Both the position numbers and the translations under genes were made by a program. The notes under the pieces are model-generated. The model was not told the origin of the DNA, did no database searches, and worked only from the letters and a program-made list of their open reading frames with translations. Shown here one piece after another: positions 1 to 12,213 of a DNA stretch of 62,000 nucleotides. The first letter of the stretch is position 1; the number at the start of each line of letters is the position of its first letter. This DNA comes from Cristatella mucedo (lineage: Eukaryota > Bryozoa > Phylactolaemata > Cristatellidae): NCBI GenBank assembly GCA_009760855.2, contig WPIO01000002.1, positions 700,001-762,000 of the forward strand, in the 5' to 3' direction.

Positions 1-3000
1 TTATCCCACCAGTAATCTAGGTCAAGAGATAGGCCACGAATGCGTGGCGTCTTAACTGCTCATCCTACGGCGTATTCTGTTTAGTCTTTTGGATGGGAAA
101 TCATAACAAACCTTCGCAAGCCAGAGCAGTCTGAATTCTAAGAACCGTGTGAGAGGTGCAACTTTGACCGTGCCTCGCGTCGAGCAATTTCGATTTGCTC
201 AGCGATGAGTCTTTTACGTGAACCTGTCAGCAGCGAAGCTTTATGGATGGCACCTGCGCACCGCTTTTCTGCTTGTTAGGAACTGAAAATTACTCTGATA
301 GAATTTTATGAAACCTGCTGTTTCTATCCAAGACGGTTCCACCTTTTGAAAGGCAAGGAACGAGCACAATGCAAAGAGGCTCTCGCCTAAAAACTCTACT
401 CTTGGATTGCACGCAACGTGTTATCGTGAACGGAAACCCGAAAATTCGAGATCTTAAGGAAGTGCTTGAAGATAGCTAGTGCTCTAGCGCAGTCATTGAT
501 ACAGAGTCTGGACGAAACGGGCCGCCGGGCGCGGTGCAAGCAGCGCATCGATGTCAAGGACATTCATTGTCATTCACTTTTACGTTCCTTCGTTGTGTTG
601 CTCCGGCTTACCTCTCAGACTTGCTTATTTCGCACGCTTCGCTTCGCACAAAGGGCTCCTCGTCCTGCTCCGAGTCTGATCGCCCGATCGCCGAGCCCGT
701 AGCCGGCGTCGCATTGTACAGTGACCGCGCATATTCGGTTCTTGAACGGCGAGAGCCTAAAGACGGGAGACAGACGGGGAGTCTTTTCTAAAGACGAAAG
801 CCTCAACTTGGTCAGGCGACTTGACGGAATTTACAGCATTGCTAATAAAGCGTCTGCTACTCTTGGTACGTTGTCTTCTTACCACGCCAACCTTTTTGCA
901 TGCACGTGTGCAAGATAATGCTTCCTTTCCGTTTTTCCTTAAGGTGCTAAGAAATGCACGTGCATAACTATTAACCAACTGCGGGCAAGGTGCGGTAAAA
1001 AATGTGAATAGGGCTCACGCAATATTGTAGTGTTTGACTTCCCCTGAGTGCGCCATAGTGCTTTGGCTCGTGTGACCGAGTTCACCGCTAGCTCACCTTT
1101 TGAATTGGCGAAGCAAGTAAATGTTGATTCAGCTTGCAGTGTAGAGAGCCAGCACGCTACTAGCTACTACATGACACAATTTATATAGGTAAACCCTTGG
1201 TTGCAATGACGCTGCTTATGCAAGACGCTGCTTAGACTTGGCGATGACGCTGCTTTAGCAAGCCGGGCAGGGCAAAAAACAGTGTTTCTAGCATTCTGCC
1301 AGCTCCGCTCTCATAATTTCTCGTGAGTCCTGTCTCGTAATTACCAGCCTTTGACCGACAAGCGATCGTCGGTACGCAGGTTTTTTCGATACTGCGGGGT
1401 CACCAAGCGCCTAATCGTCTCGCATGTCTTCCTACGATCTCAACGCTATCAACGATCGGAACCTACGGCGCTCCGACACGCACTCGGTACGCACATGAAC
1501 TAACTCGGCGCTTCGGTGGCAGGATCCGAGCAGATGCGAGCCATTAAGTCTAGAGGACCCCTGGGGGAGAAGATGGGGGCACCGCGATCAAACCGAAGTT
1601 CAGTGCACGCCCGAGCCACGGTCAGGCGAGCGAGTGGTCTGCTGCCAACAACCGGTTGCCGGGGCAACTATCGAGACACAATACACGTTAGCCAGGAGGC
1701 GAGGCCGTCGACTGTCATCCTAGCCGTCGTGCAGTGCACGACGCCGGTTTACACCGGCGAAAACCTCTGCCGACATGGGAATGGCATCTCGAGCGAGTAC
1801 ATTTGGCTAGCCACCCAAAACTTTGCCGATCGGCTGCAAGCGTGGCGCTCCTCTCTCGATCCTCCGCGCCAGATGCAGATGCATCCGGGTCATGGCCAAG
1901 CCAGCCGGGCAGCGGCCAGCCAGCCGGCCTTCCGGCCGAATGGTAGGCACAGTGTGCGCGCGCCGTCTTGCTGCCTAGATGTTAGTTCTGCAGCTGCTGT
2001 CGCTGCTGATTTTCTTCTCTCTGATTTTCCCCCGCCGTTCTTCTTCTTCTCTATTTAAGCATCTTACGCAGTGTCTTTCCAGCTTGAAATCATCTACCGC
2101 ATTAAGTCTTTCTCAGCCGCCAGTCACATCGTAGTCCTAGGCCTGGACCTCTTTCTTCATTCTCTCCCTTCGAACGAACGGTTGTCGTCTTTACCGTCCT
2201 GCCACTTTTCTTGTGTTTTCTCTGTCAACCCTTCAGTTCAATATGTGTTCGCCTTCCATCCCCCGCACGGTTGGCTTTGGCCAGCTTCCTTCCCGCCTCG
2301 ACCCGCAATTCTCCGGTTTCAATGTTTCATTCCCTTTCCAATAGTTTCGTTACCTTCCTCACTCTTTATCCACCGTCAGCTTACTTACTCAATCAACTCG
2401 TTTTGTGTTAACATTCGAGGAATTTCATTAATGAAACGCCGCCACCGCCTGAAAGTTCTGATGATGGACCAAAGCGCAACTTGCACAGACTTAGCAACAA
2501 GGTTGTGTGCAGTTTATTCTGTACTTGCAAGGAGTTGCTGATTTAGACTCTAGGCCAAATGGTCTAGCAGAAGAGGCAGCGGGCCAATGGCCACCCAGAC
2601 AAAGTGCGGGCAGCGAACTTGCGAATTGCGAAGCTGTAAACTCTTTTTTTAAACAGACGCGAGCAAGGTTTGTAAGCGAGCCTATTCATTTGCACTGCTT
2701 TCCTGAGAAATCAGCACTGAATGCTAAACTCGATCTTGGATATGAAAGAGCCCACAATAAAAGCAGCTCCTGGAGGTGTTCACACTAAAGGAGGCCATTG
2801 ACGGGTCGAGCACTCGAAGCCGCAGGCGCGTTCTGTAGCTAGCCTGGCTTGTTTTCTAACATGTCTAAAATGCTATTGAAATTCAGCAGCAGTCGCATTA
2901 CCGTGCGGCACGAAGCATAACAAGCTACAATCATATCCACGGTGACTGCCGGGAACGGATTATGTAACAAGTTATCATTCAAATCAGAATTGTCGGGTGG

Positions 3001-3120
3001 GGTGGGTCTCACACTTATTTAGGATCTGCCAAGGTCTTCTTGTACCACGGGCCCCGTGGATAGGCGATCGAACGTGACGGTCAGCAATGAACCCTGGCTG
3101 TTGGCATTGCGCACGTGCAG
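1..3120. other. No gene recognised
   Basis: Mixed composition. A 180-codon plus frame at 1516-2058 is GC-rich in its first half and ends in a Phe run over CTTCTTCTTC; I see no domain in it. 2071-2541 is a T/C-rich stretch whose frames are Ser/Phe/Pro rich. No repeat family assigned. Confidence 0.4.
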
Positions 3121-3584
3121 GTTCACTGATAGCTCTCTCTCTGCTGAGGAACATCCGCAGTTCGCCGCTGTCCCTTTATCCGTATTGTGCCTTTGTCCGG
3201 GCGGTGCTTTTGTTCAGCTACCGATGGTGATTTAATAGCCTCGTCGAGTAATGTTGGGGGAGCCGACTGGAATGCTCCAGGTAGTCGCTTACACCTTGGA
3301 TTCTTGGCGCGTAGCATCTGCTGACAGCCTTAGCTGAGCATGCAGCAGCTGATTAGCCTCTACGATTTGCCAAGAAGACGACGCTGCTTTTTTCTGCTGG
3401 TATTTTCGGCTGTTCATAGCGCCACGATGGCACATTGATTGTGATAAGTCTGCATTCGGAAAAAAGATTCCAGTTTGGAGCAGGTGCATACGCGACGATT
3501 TACACCTCGCAGTTGGCATGGCAAGCGTGTGCGCAAATAGCTGTGCGACTAGTGCGTCTAAGAGGAAGATAAACAGATGTATAG

Positions 3585-3606
3585 ACACGCACACATCCAC
3601 ACACAC

Positions 3607-3655
<49 letters not shown>

Positions 3656-3687
3656 CACACACAGACACAGACACAGACACAGACACA

Positions 3688-3776
<89 letters not shown>
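3585..3776. repeat. Compound (AC)n / (AGAC)n / (AT)n microsatellite
   Basis: About 170 bp of AC, interrupted by six AGACAC units around 3661-3690, then 22 bp of AT. It abuts the 3' end of the SINE-B copy at 3777. Confidence 0.97.
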
Positions 3777-3935
3777 TGTATTTGTATAGCACTCTAAAAG
3801 AACTCAATCTCTATTCATGTGCTTCACACATGCCTCGGGGCTCGCGCCCCGTCTTCGAGGTCGTCCTCGGCCATGAAGCACATTCACCGTGACCTTGGTT
3901 CGAGGCGAGCACATTAATCATTCGGCCAAAACAAT
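3777..3935 (-). mobile_element. SINE-B (tRNA-derived) copy
   Basis: In minus orientation: TTTTGGCCGAATGATTAATG (A-box region), GGGGCGCGAGCCCCGAGGC (B-box region), then CATGAATAGAGATTGAGTTC and the tail. The tail runs straight into the AT/AC microsatellite at 3585-3776. Confidence 0.8.
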
Positions 3936-4335
3936 GCAGCTACGACATATTCGAGCTGCGGTAAAAGTTCGCTGAACGTCGGTCAGATGTGATTTGCGAT
4001 TACAATTTATTTAAGGGCGCAAGTGTGTCCACAAGCGATTCCATTAAGGGACAATCACAAAGGGATTGTTAGACTGGAGAACCTACTAATTGTAAGAGGC
4101 TTTCAATTAGTACACAGTTGGTAACATTTCCTGCAATTCAAAGCGCTAGTACGTTAAACTATTTGCTGCACTGTATTACTTAAAATGCACAAAGGAAGTC
4201 GCACGCTCCTACTACCGGTGGTTGACAAGGAGATGCGAAACACTCAAAGCCTAACCGACTGCCAAACTACAGAGCGCGCTGTAGCGCGGGTAAGAGAATC
4301 ACAGAAAAGCGTCTATAGTACAGAAACAAAAGTGA

Positions 4336-4336
<1 letters not shown>

Positions 4337-4420
<84 letters not shown>
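4337..4420. repeat. (CT)n microsatellite
   Basis: About 84 bp of uninterrupted CT. I see no LINE-A sequence in its flanks. Confidence 0.97.
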
Positions 4421-4422
<2 letters not shown>

Positions 4423-5164
4423 GCCATGCGCATATATCCATCCAGCCCTACTTGCATCGAAACATTGTATGCACCTCCACTCTGTCGTATAAAGCACGGC
4501 TTAAAGCACGCTACTTTCGAAGAAAGCCCTTGCCATCGGCCGCTGACATTGCCGCTGGCAGCGAAGGGTTGAGCTCCACCTGAGCTCTCACGCTCTGACC
4601 AGAATGAGCTTCCGCCACAGCACGATCAAGCAAGAGGCTGACAGGACCAAATCCAGCCAGCATAATGGCCATTTAGCGACCGCCGATAAACTACAACCAG
4701 CGAGCTGTAACGAAGAGCAGGTAGCCGCGGCCGGAAAGGACGCTGGAACTGCCAAGAAGTGTCCTGTTATCCCAAGGAGTTCGTAGCTATTGATGGGTTG
4801 TGCCAGCTGCAGGAGCGCTGCAAATGCTATTTGATGTCTGCAGCAAGTAACAGCTCCTCGACGCTGGTCTCGACTCAACTTCTAAGACGGAGGCTGGATT
4901 TTTAAAAGTGCCGCCTTGATCGACGCAACCGAGCGCTCTTGTTCCCAATGCCTTGACTAACTGCGCCTATATAACGCTTACGGACCCACGAGTTGAGCAG
5001 CCAGTTCAGCACTGACGCGAAGTAAAACAATTGCTGCGACGAATATGCCAAGCCTTTGCCAGAGGACCAGCGCTAAGTAAGACATTCTTCAAATGATGGG
5101 ACGAGCTTTGACCATGGCAGCACTCAGTGAAGCTTTCCGAGTCACTTGATGCACTAAACTCTGC

Positions 5165-5951
5165 TAATAATAATAATAATAATAATAATGTACTTGATAA
5201 AGCCCCCTCAGAGAAATTAATCTATTTCTAGGCGCTTTACATTTGCTGCAAAGGGAAATGCAATTAAATGGTAAGTAAAATCATGCTTGAAAACAAACAA
5301 AATGAATAATATGGTTAGGGGTGACATGCACACGGTCAGCATGCAAATGTGGTTAGTGGCAGCATGCACAGTGTCAGCACGCATAAGCACGTGAAGGACG
5401 AATCGCAGGGACCCACTAAATGCTGTCCTAAATAGGTGTGTTTTTAGGTTCCTTTTAAATGTGGTCAGGTCAGGGGATGTTCTGACGCAGGTCGGGAGGG
5501 AGTTCCAGGCTTTGGGAGCATACGAACTAAATGCACGGTCTCCAAAGGATTAGAGGTTTGTACGAAGTATTTCTAGACTGTTGGATTCCGAAAAGCGGGT
5601 GGTACGATGCTTGGCCTGATGGGGGAGTATGTCGGAGAGATAGGCTGGAGCTATAGAATAAAGGGACCTAAAAGTGAGCGATAAAACCCTAAAGTCAATC
5701 CGTTGCTTGACCGGTAGCCAGTGCAGGTCGGCGAGAAGTGGAGTAATGCGGCAACTGCGACGCTCACGACAGACAAGCCTAGCTGAGGAGTTCTGCACCA
5801 GCTGCAATCGCCTGATCGCACATGCCGGTAGGCCAGTAAGCAGTGAGTTGCAGAAGTCGAGACGAGATGTCACGAATGCATGGACCAACTTGGACGTGGT
5901 ATCCTTATATAAACAAGCCCGAATTTTAGCACTAAGAGCATGCGCCCGCAA
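5165..5951 (-). mobile_element. LINE-A (CR1/L2-like) 3' half with reverse transcriptase C terminus
   Basis: An open minus-strand frame (5951-5550) reads KLVHAFVTSRLDFCNSLL, LQLVQNSSARLVCRERR, LHWLPVKQRIDFRVLSL and IAPAYLSDIL, the standard C-terminal signature of CR1/L2-type elements. After one stop it continues as SYAPKAWNSLP and LKTHLFRTAF. The 3' end is the AGCGCCTAGAAA-type tail followed by (ATT)n (5165-5189 on the plus strand as TAA repeats). It is 5'-truncated, as usual for LINEs. Confidence 0.92.
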
Positions 5952-7460
5952 ATCGTACTAGTCGCTATCGCTTCGAACTGCTTATTATCGAAGAAGTGTA
6001 TCGACTAGTCAAAAGACGCAGGAATTCGTGGAGAGCCGGGGAATCAGGACGCGGATGGTACGCGCCGAGGGGTAAGCGGCCCGAGCGCTAAGCGGCCGCT
6101 CAGATTCTTTCTTTTCCAACATTACAAGGCAGATTAATGTTCCCATTCACATAATTGGACATGCTACCCACCGCATAGTAGTGCGGTTTAATGATGGCCT
6201 CACCACCTTGCTACCGTTTAAGATTCAACTAAGAAAATGATGCATTCTGTAGGCGTATGTTCATTGACCTTTCGAGGTCCCAATAATGCCTCGTTTGGCG
6301 TCCAACGACCTTTTTTTTAAGGCTGATCGAACAACGTTCTCATGTATATTTTGATCCTTCCTCATACAATTAATCAATTAATCTCTTTGCACTGTGCATT
6401 TATACCCAATATATCAACTTTGGAAAACGTGAAGCATGCAAATTTTATACAATTTATCACGCCAACGCCAATTCTGCATGCATACGTAGTAAATTTAATT
6501 ATATGCATATGTGCTATATATGAGCATGTATATAACTTGCTAATATACTTTACTAATTGCTAGTGCATCAACAAGTATTAAAAATGGTAATTATTATGCA
6601 CAAACCAGCTCTGTGAGAAGCATAGTAATAAATTAAAAATATCAAGGTACTTCTTTTACAGAACATTGCAAATATAATTGTGGTAAAAATTTAGTTTCTA
6701 AATACAAACTATCGATTTATAAAGCATGTTTACGTGCATATTCATACTTTTAGAAAATAAATTAGGTAATCAAAATAAATTAAATTTTCATAACCAAGTT
6801 AAACGGTTAAGCAGTTGTTAACCTTTGTCTTGATCATCAGATCAAGTCACTGATATATGTTATTGGATTTTTTTATCTACTTATTCATAGCTGAAAATGA
6901 TTAATACATTCGCTAGTAATAATTTTCAGAAATTTGTATTGTGATATTACTGCAGGAGCCTTAGTCACACCATTGAAGTGTGGTTCGTGCTGCTTACGTG
7001 GATATATTCCTGCATTTTCCCGAGGTGGTGTCGAGAGACTACGAGCATTTGGCAGACTATTTTTCTACGTCAATGCCAAATAATAAAACGTAAGGTGAAT
7101 ACTACCCCGCGTAAGCATGCGATAAGACGAGTGAGGTGAACAGGGCATTTTTAGACTTGCCTGTCTGGGATCAGGATAAATGCTAGGGTATCCCATTTAA
7201 CCAGCCAGAACAGCAAAAAAAGCTCAGTAAAGAACGGCTGAAAATTGTTATTCAGAATAATTCTAATCATGATTCAAAGTATTTATGGTTTTGAAGGGAT
7301 TTTCTTTCAATCATAGGTTTTAACGGGTGGAATAAGAGCCGTGAATTCGAAGCCTGAATTCGCTATGGAAGGCAACAGTTTCAAAAGAGAGCCACTAGTC
7401 GACCAGTGTAATGCTCTGATGCTACCATCGCACAATAAAAGGGCCATTATAATACTATTT
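5952..7460. other. Intergenic, AT-rich from 6300
   Basis: No frame above chance. From about 6330 to 6940 it is strongly AT-rich with no repeat recognised. Confidence 0.4.
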
Positions 7461-7505
7461 GCATCATACATATATAAATATATATCTATATTGATATATA
7501 CAAAG

Positions 7506-7660
7506 ATAATTCATTTGTATAGGTCCTAAAGAGAACTTAATCTCTATTCAGACGTTTCCCATATGCCAAGGGGCTTGAGCCCACATCATTGGTAATCAAA
7601 ATCATTTACCTTGACGTTGGTCAAGGCGAGCACCTTGACTACTGGGCTAAACTAAATTGA
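7506..7660 (-). mobile_element. SINE-B copy
   Basis: TTGTATAGGTCCTAAAGAGA, ACTTAATCTCTATTCAGACG, ATGCCAAGGGGCTTGAGCCC and GGCGAGCACCTTGACTACTG show the full family layout in minus orientation, next to an ATATAT-rich tail at 7460-7500. Confidence 0.8.
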
Positions 7661-7871
7661 CAGCTTTGGAGAATCTTCGAAACGTACTGCCGAAGCTGAG
7701 CGAGGAAAATTTCAAAGTGGGTGTTTCTGTATGCTCACAGATAAAACAAAAGTGAGTACGATATACTCCCCAAGCGCTCGCTGTTTAGGAGAAAAACGTT
7801 TTGAAGCGGCTTTGTCACAGCGGATCGTGGTTTCCTATGACACAACAATGCGAACAACCATGTGACTAATA

Positions 7872-8006
7872 GTAATACATTTGGTATGGTGCCCTCAGAG
7901 AACAATTCTCTTTCTAGGCACTTTAAATTTGCTGCAAAGGAAACATCCTTGACGATAAGAGGTTCTGAGGGCGCTTTATCAAGTGTGTTATTATTATTAT
8001 TATTAT
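7872..8006. mobile_element. Two LINE-A 3' ends in opposite orientation
   Basis: 7872-7945 carries the LINE-A 3' end on the minus strand (GCCCTCAGAGAACAATTCTC, CTTTAAATTTGCTGCAAAGG). At 7958-8006 the plus-strand 3' end follows (GGTTCTGAGGGCGC, TTTATCAAGTGTG, then (TTA)n). The two 3' ends are separated by about 12 bp, an inverted pair. Confidence 0.75.
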
Positions 8007-8154
8007 CCACGATTCTCATCCTGATAAAGTCCATGAGAGCATGTATAACTTGCTTGTATGTATGGCGATCGCTGCCACGAAGATTTGCTGGACTTGGAAC
8101 GCCGTTATCAAAGATGATGGGGTGGGAAAACGATGGTATGCTACATTCAGGGCC

Positions 8155-8318
8155 GTGATAGCCCAGGAGGTAAGGTGCTCACTCTTCACGATCGGGATCG
8201 TAGGTTCGAATCGTGCGTTGGGCGATCCTTTACTGTCAACTGCAAGCGGTGGCGATAGCCGTTAAGATTCTTCTGCCGCTCTGTAAATAAGGCTGTTAAA
8301 TCAACTACTATTAATATT
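8155..8318 (+). mobile_element. SINE-A (tRNA-derived) copy
   Basis: GTGATAGCCCAGGAGGTAAG is an A-box-like start, GTAGGTTCGAATCGTGCG is a near-perfect B box (GGTTCGAAT), followed by the family body (TGCAAGCGGTGGCGATAGCC, TAAGGCTGTTAAATCAAC). The most promoter-like SINE-A copy in the window. Confidence 0.85.
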
Positions 8319-8629
8319 TGGGTGGATTCGTAAATTATATACAATGTAATTGTAAATATGCAAACAATTCTCACTTGTAGACCGTAAGTGGTCATTTTTG
8401 TATAGCTTCGGTTTAAATACACGTCCAGCCTAAATTATTTTCCTTTTTCTGACTAAATATGAGTTTGAAAATGGGCAAACTTTAAATTCATTTTCTTGAA
8501 GCTTAGGTAATTTGGAAAATGAAGTAACTGAGAAATGCAGCAATATTATTTCGTATGCTTGTGACTGCATAACCAGCATAAACACTTAAAAACGACACTG
8601 AACATTAAAATCTCAATATTGCGCAATCC

Positions 8630-9538
8630 ACGAAGATGCAACTCCGCGCGGGTGACGACAGTGACGAAATTAAGAGGCCGGTGAGGCCACTAACGCCACG
8701 AAGTGCCGCAAAGGATATTAATTAAAAAAGGCCATACCGCGGGCTTGGTTCGGACTGGAGGGGGGCGTTCGGGCGGGCGGGGGTTGGCTTGCGGGTCGTG
8801 ACGTGTTAGCACGACGCAGCCGAAAGCTCCGAGATGCGGGGCCTCGAGAAGGTTTCGAACAGCTGGCTGGCAAGGGGCAGTTTACGCAAAGAGGCAGCAG
8901 CTTTAGGCACGCGGCGGCCTCGGCCTCGGACGTGCACTCGCGCATGCGCGCCGAATGCGCGCCGATCGGCTTGCCGCCTCCTCCGCCGCGGACGACCGCT
9001 GCTGTCGGCCGCCGCGCCACGCCGAGATGTGGCCACCGGCGGTGGCGGTGGCGCGGCAGTCGTGTCGGGGGCCAGTGCCAAGGAGTCGCTGAAGACTCCG
9101 TCACCTTGCCGACGACCGACGCTGAGATCAGGCTGCACAAGCAAGCAAGCAAGCCAGCCCCACCTGTCGCTGCGGAAAATTCGCGTCGTCGCCGTCGCGA
9201 GTCGTCGTTTTCTCGTCGAGGCTCCGTCGCGTGCGGCGGGCACTTGCCGACGGCGCGCTCCGCCGCCGCTCTATAGGTACTCGGCGCTTCGGCACTCCGC
9301 CGCACGAGGGCACACGAGCGCAGCCAGTGCGACGGAGCCCGGACCCAGAGAGCAGCGGATCACTGTCTCGCGAGTCGCTGCCTCGCTCTCGCTCATGCCG
9401 CCGGACATTTCGCAATCAGTAAGCTTTAAATGTACCGCACTGAGCGGCGAGCGAAAATCCATTGCCGCTGCAAATAGAATTTATAGGAAAACGTCAGGGA
9501 GAAAATCCTAGTAAGACCTCAGAAATTACACACTCGTA

Positions 9539-9570
<32 letters not shown>

Positions 9571-9720
9571 GAAAGCGATTCGAAGCGAGTGCGCCCTCGG
9601 AGGCGAACGAAGCGCGGTGACCGTGCGGCCTCCCGCACCTGTCCGAGTAGCTTGAGTCTTCGAGCATGGCCGCTGAGCGCTGCACAGCTGTTCTTTAGGA
9701 CCACAGGTGACCGTATGCCG
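8630..9720. promoter_or_regulatory. GC-rich, CpG-dense segment; possible promoter and 5' exon
   Basis: GC content rises sharply from AT-rich flanks and CpG is frequent. Six long overlapping open frames here are low-complexity Arg/Ala/Pro frames and not credible proteins. A possible 5' exon on the plus strand ends ATGCCGCCGGACATTTCGCA at 9395 and reaches a GTAAGC donor at 9419 after eight codons; CTATAGGTA at 9271 could lie near a start site. No downstream coding exon could be linked. Promoter status is inference from composition. Confidence 0.35.
9540..9570. repeat. (CCG)n microsatellite in a GC-rich segment
   Basis: Ten uninterrupted CCG units inside the GC-rich segment 8630-9720. Confidence 0.95.
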
Positions 9721-9725
9721 CGCGT

Positions 9726-9733
9726 TCTCTCTC

Positions 9734-9766
<33 letters not shown>

Positions 9767-9791
9767 ATTTCTCTCTCTCTCTCTTTCTCTC
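9726..9791. repeat. (CT)n microsatellite, imperfect
   Basis: CT repeats broken by CCC, ATTT and TTT. It marks the downstream edge of the 8.6-9.7 kb GC-rich segment. Confidence 0.95.
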
Positions 9792-9962
9792 ACCATTTTC
9801 ATACTCGATGTCAAGCGCTGGTGCCTGGCCGTCTGACGAATGTTTGTCGTTCACTTCTGCTGTCACACCACGCGATTTTCTTCCGTTCCACCTTCGCATA
9901 GAGTGATCGCTACCAGGAGAGCTACTAATGGCATCTCTTTCTACCCGGGGTTAAAGTGGCCT

Positions 9963-10138
9963 AATAAATAAATTCTAGCTGCTTAAACAGCCTCTTTTTG
10001 TATAGCGACAGAAGAGCCTTTACGGCTATCACCACCGCTTGCAGTGGCGATAAAGGATCGCCCACCACAGGAATCGAACCCACGACCTCGGGACCGAGGT
10101 CATGAAAGAAACCACCTTCCACTTCATAACCCGAGTGT
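9963..10138 (-). mobile_element. SINE-A copy
   Basis: CGACAGAAGAGCCTTTACGG, CTATCACCACCGCTTGCAGT, ACAGGAATCGAACCCACGAC in minus orientation, with the B box reading GTGGGTTCGATTCC. The 3' tail is an AATAAATAAATT run at 9963. Confidence 0.85.
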
Positions 10139-10139
10139 A

Positions 10140-11764
10140 AAATAGGCTAGGCTAAACTATTTCGTTCCAGGCCAGAATATACCCCATCTATAAGATAATG
10201 TAGAGCACGAAATAATTTTTTAGCTATAAGTAACTCGACAAAATTAACTAACAAATTCCTTTTAATTTTTCAGTGGCTATTATCCAAGCAGAGAACATTC
10301 GCAGCAGATTTCTACTGATATCCAATTAAGAAATTGCACCGATATTTAAAAAGCGTATAAATGAAAGTGATGTTTTCAATACGATCAATTAAAGCAGTTT
10401 TCAGAAACAGTCGAAGCTGCAGTCATGGTCTGCTTCTCGGCCGTTGCCGATGCTGAGCAGATGTGCCGGGCAGGCGTCTCCGATTGCTTGGCCTGCAGGT
10501 GTGCCCAACCGCTCGGCACGTCGGAGCTGCAGAGATGGCAGCATGCTAATAAAGTATCGCTTTGCCCATCGTGGAGCTAGCGGCGCAAGAATAGACGGTG
10601 CGCGCTGGACAATCGCATAGATTGCTCACAGAGTCGATTAATAGCTCAGATAGGCAGCAGAACGCTAAGCCTTTGCTGGCCTTGAATTCAAGTGTGGGAA
10701 CCTTTGGTTCGGCCTTTCGATAGGTAACCACTCAGGTTGTTGAAGAATGGACCCGACGTGGCGCGATCGTCTAGCTTTGTAGACAAGCGGCGCTCCCTTG
10801 TTAACGGCAAGTTGAAAATTGAGGCAATTAAGAGTGCGTCGGCGCGAGGAGGTTCTGCGACGCAGCAATCGTGTCAACGAGCGACACTGAAGTCATAGCA
10901 GCAGGCAGCCAGAGGCCGCCGCCCTCCTCACTTCTCTGCTCCTTAGACTGCAGCCTCTGCTCCTCCTCCTTCCTTCCTCCTGCTAACCTCTACTCTACGC
11001 GTGCTGCTGTCAAAAAGCGCGAACTGAGCGTCATCGTTAACAGAGCCAGGAGCGGCATCGTTACAGGCTAGGGCGCCTGTGCGAACAGAGAGCGTGGGAG
11101 CGGCGAGATCCAGCAGCCTTGGTTCTGCTGAGCACAAGGATCGATCGCCGACGCGGTGGTCTTCGATTTGAAATACGGGACTTGAAATGCTGCTCGAATT
11201 AAACCGAAAAATACGTGCTGAAGCAGAAGTCAAATTTGAAAGCGACTTGCGATTTTGTGGATTTAAAGCCGAGCAGCGAGAATTCCGCACGAGCAGGGCG
11301 ACACGGGCGACCGCCCTTACAACCGGAAACTAAATTCTGGGTTTTCAAGATTCCTTATTAAAGCGACGTCCGCCCATTCAGATTTACGCAGCATGTACAT
11401 GTTTCGCCGGCTGCAACGGCGCCGAGTCGCAATGACTGAGCGCAGTGCTACGCTGGATAGTTTTCTACAGCGTAGCACAGAACCCGAGGGCTTTCGGTGC
11501 GAATACAGGCGAGGAGTGCAACAGGAGTGCCAACATTCCGACTTAAGAAATAGTTTCTAGGAAGAACGTGGCAGGTGAGAGATCGGAGTAACGAGTGCCT
11601 TAAGGTAAGAACGGGGGAGAGCATATAATGAGGTGCCAGGGTCGCGCTGGCTGGATTTTTGAGCCATCGCGTAAACATTCATGTGTGCATCGCTCAAACT
11701 ATTGATATGAGGGGTATAATTAGGTCTGGACTGGTATAAAGTGGCCCAGGCCATAATATACTTC
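10140..11764. other. No gene recognised
   Basis: Open frames on both strands around 10870-11290 are short and uninformative. No repeat family assigned. Confidence 0.4.
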
Positions 11765-11981
11765 CGGGGTCCTTTATGTGCTTATGCGTGCTGACACTTC
11801 GCGAGCTGCCACTAACCACACTTACATGCTGACCCTGTGCATGTCACCCTAACCATGCTACTCTTGTTGCTTATTGAGCATTCTACTACTAACCATTCAA
11901 TCATGCTTCCTTTGAAGCAAATGTAAAGCGCCTAGAAAGAGATTGAGTTCTCTGAGGGCGTATTATTATTATTATTATTAT
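11765..11981 (+). mobile_element. LINE-A 3' end
   Basis: Only the non-coding 3' part remains: GTGCTTATGCGTGCTGACAC, CCACTAACCACACTTACATG, CTGACCCTGTGCATGTCACC, AAGCGCCTAGAAAGAGATTG, then (ATT)n ending at 11981. Confidence 0.85.
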
Positions 11982-12172
11982 GAAGTGGCCTAGGCCGTTT
12001 AACCCCGGGTATGCTCTAAGCTATTACACCGGGCTGGACGAGTCGTTGAAGTTAAAGATGAGAGGCACTATTGGTAGAAGATTTCTCTAGTCGTTGTAAT
12101 GCTTGAAGACGCCACACTACATTCGCTTTACTAATGTACTTGTGTCGGACGAAACTCGATAAGGTCTAAAGG

Positions 12173-12175
<3 letters not shown>

Positions 12176-12211
<36 letters not shown>
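12176..12211. repeat. (TA)n microsatellite at a SINE-B 3' end
   Basis: 36 bp of TA directly joined to the SINE-B copy that starts at 12212. Confidence 0.95.

Positions 12212-12213
<2 letters not shown>

Noticed and set aside
3289-3892. Open frames of up to 172 codons on both strands
   Set aside because: They are translations of the AC/AT microsatellite (Cys-Val and Thr-His runs), not proteins.
4185-4583. 132-codon plus frame with a Leu-Ser run
   Set aside because: Open only because (CT)n contains no stops. The same applies to the CT-tract frames at 9589-9906, 24823-25155 and 55489-55806.
5550-5951. Host gene for a 133-residue protein
   Set aside because: The sequence is the C-terminal signature of a CR1/L2-like reverse transcriptase, followed by the element's own 3' end.
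8155-8318. Possible functional tRNA gene
   Set aside because: Good A and B boxes, but no cloverleaf with a closed acceptor stem and the same body recurs elsewhere with a SINE tail. It is a SINE-A.
8718-9511. Several 145-225 codon frames on both strands
   Set aside because: Overlapping frames in GC-rich CCG-containing DNA where stop codons are rare. They have Arg/Ala/Pro bias and no domain.
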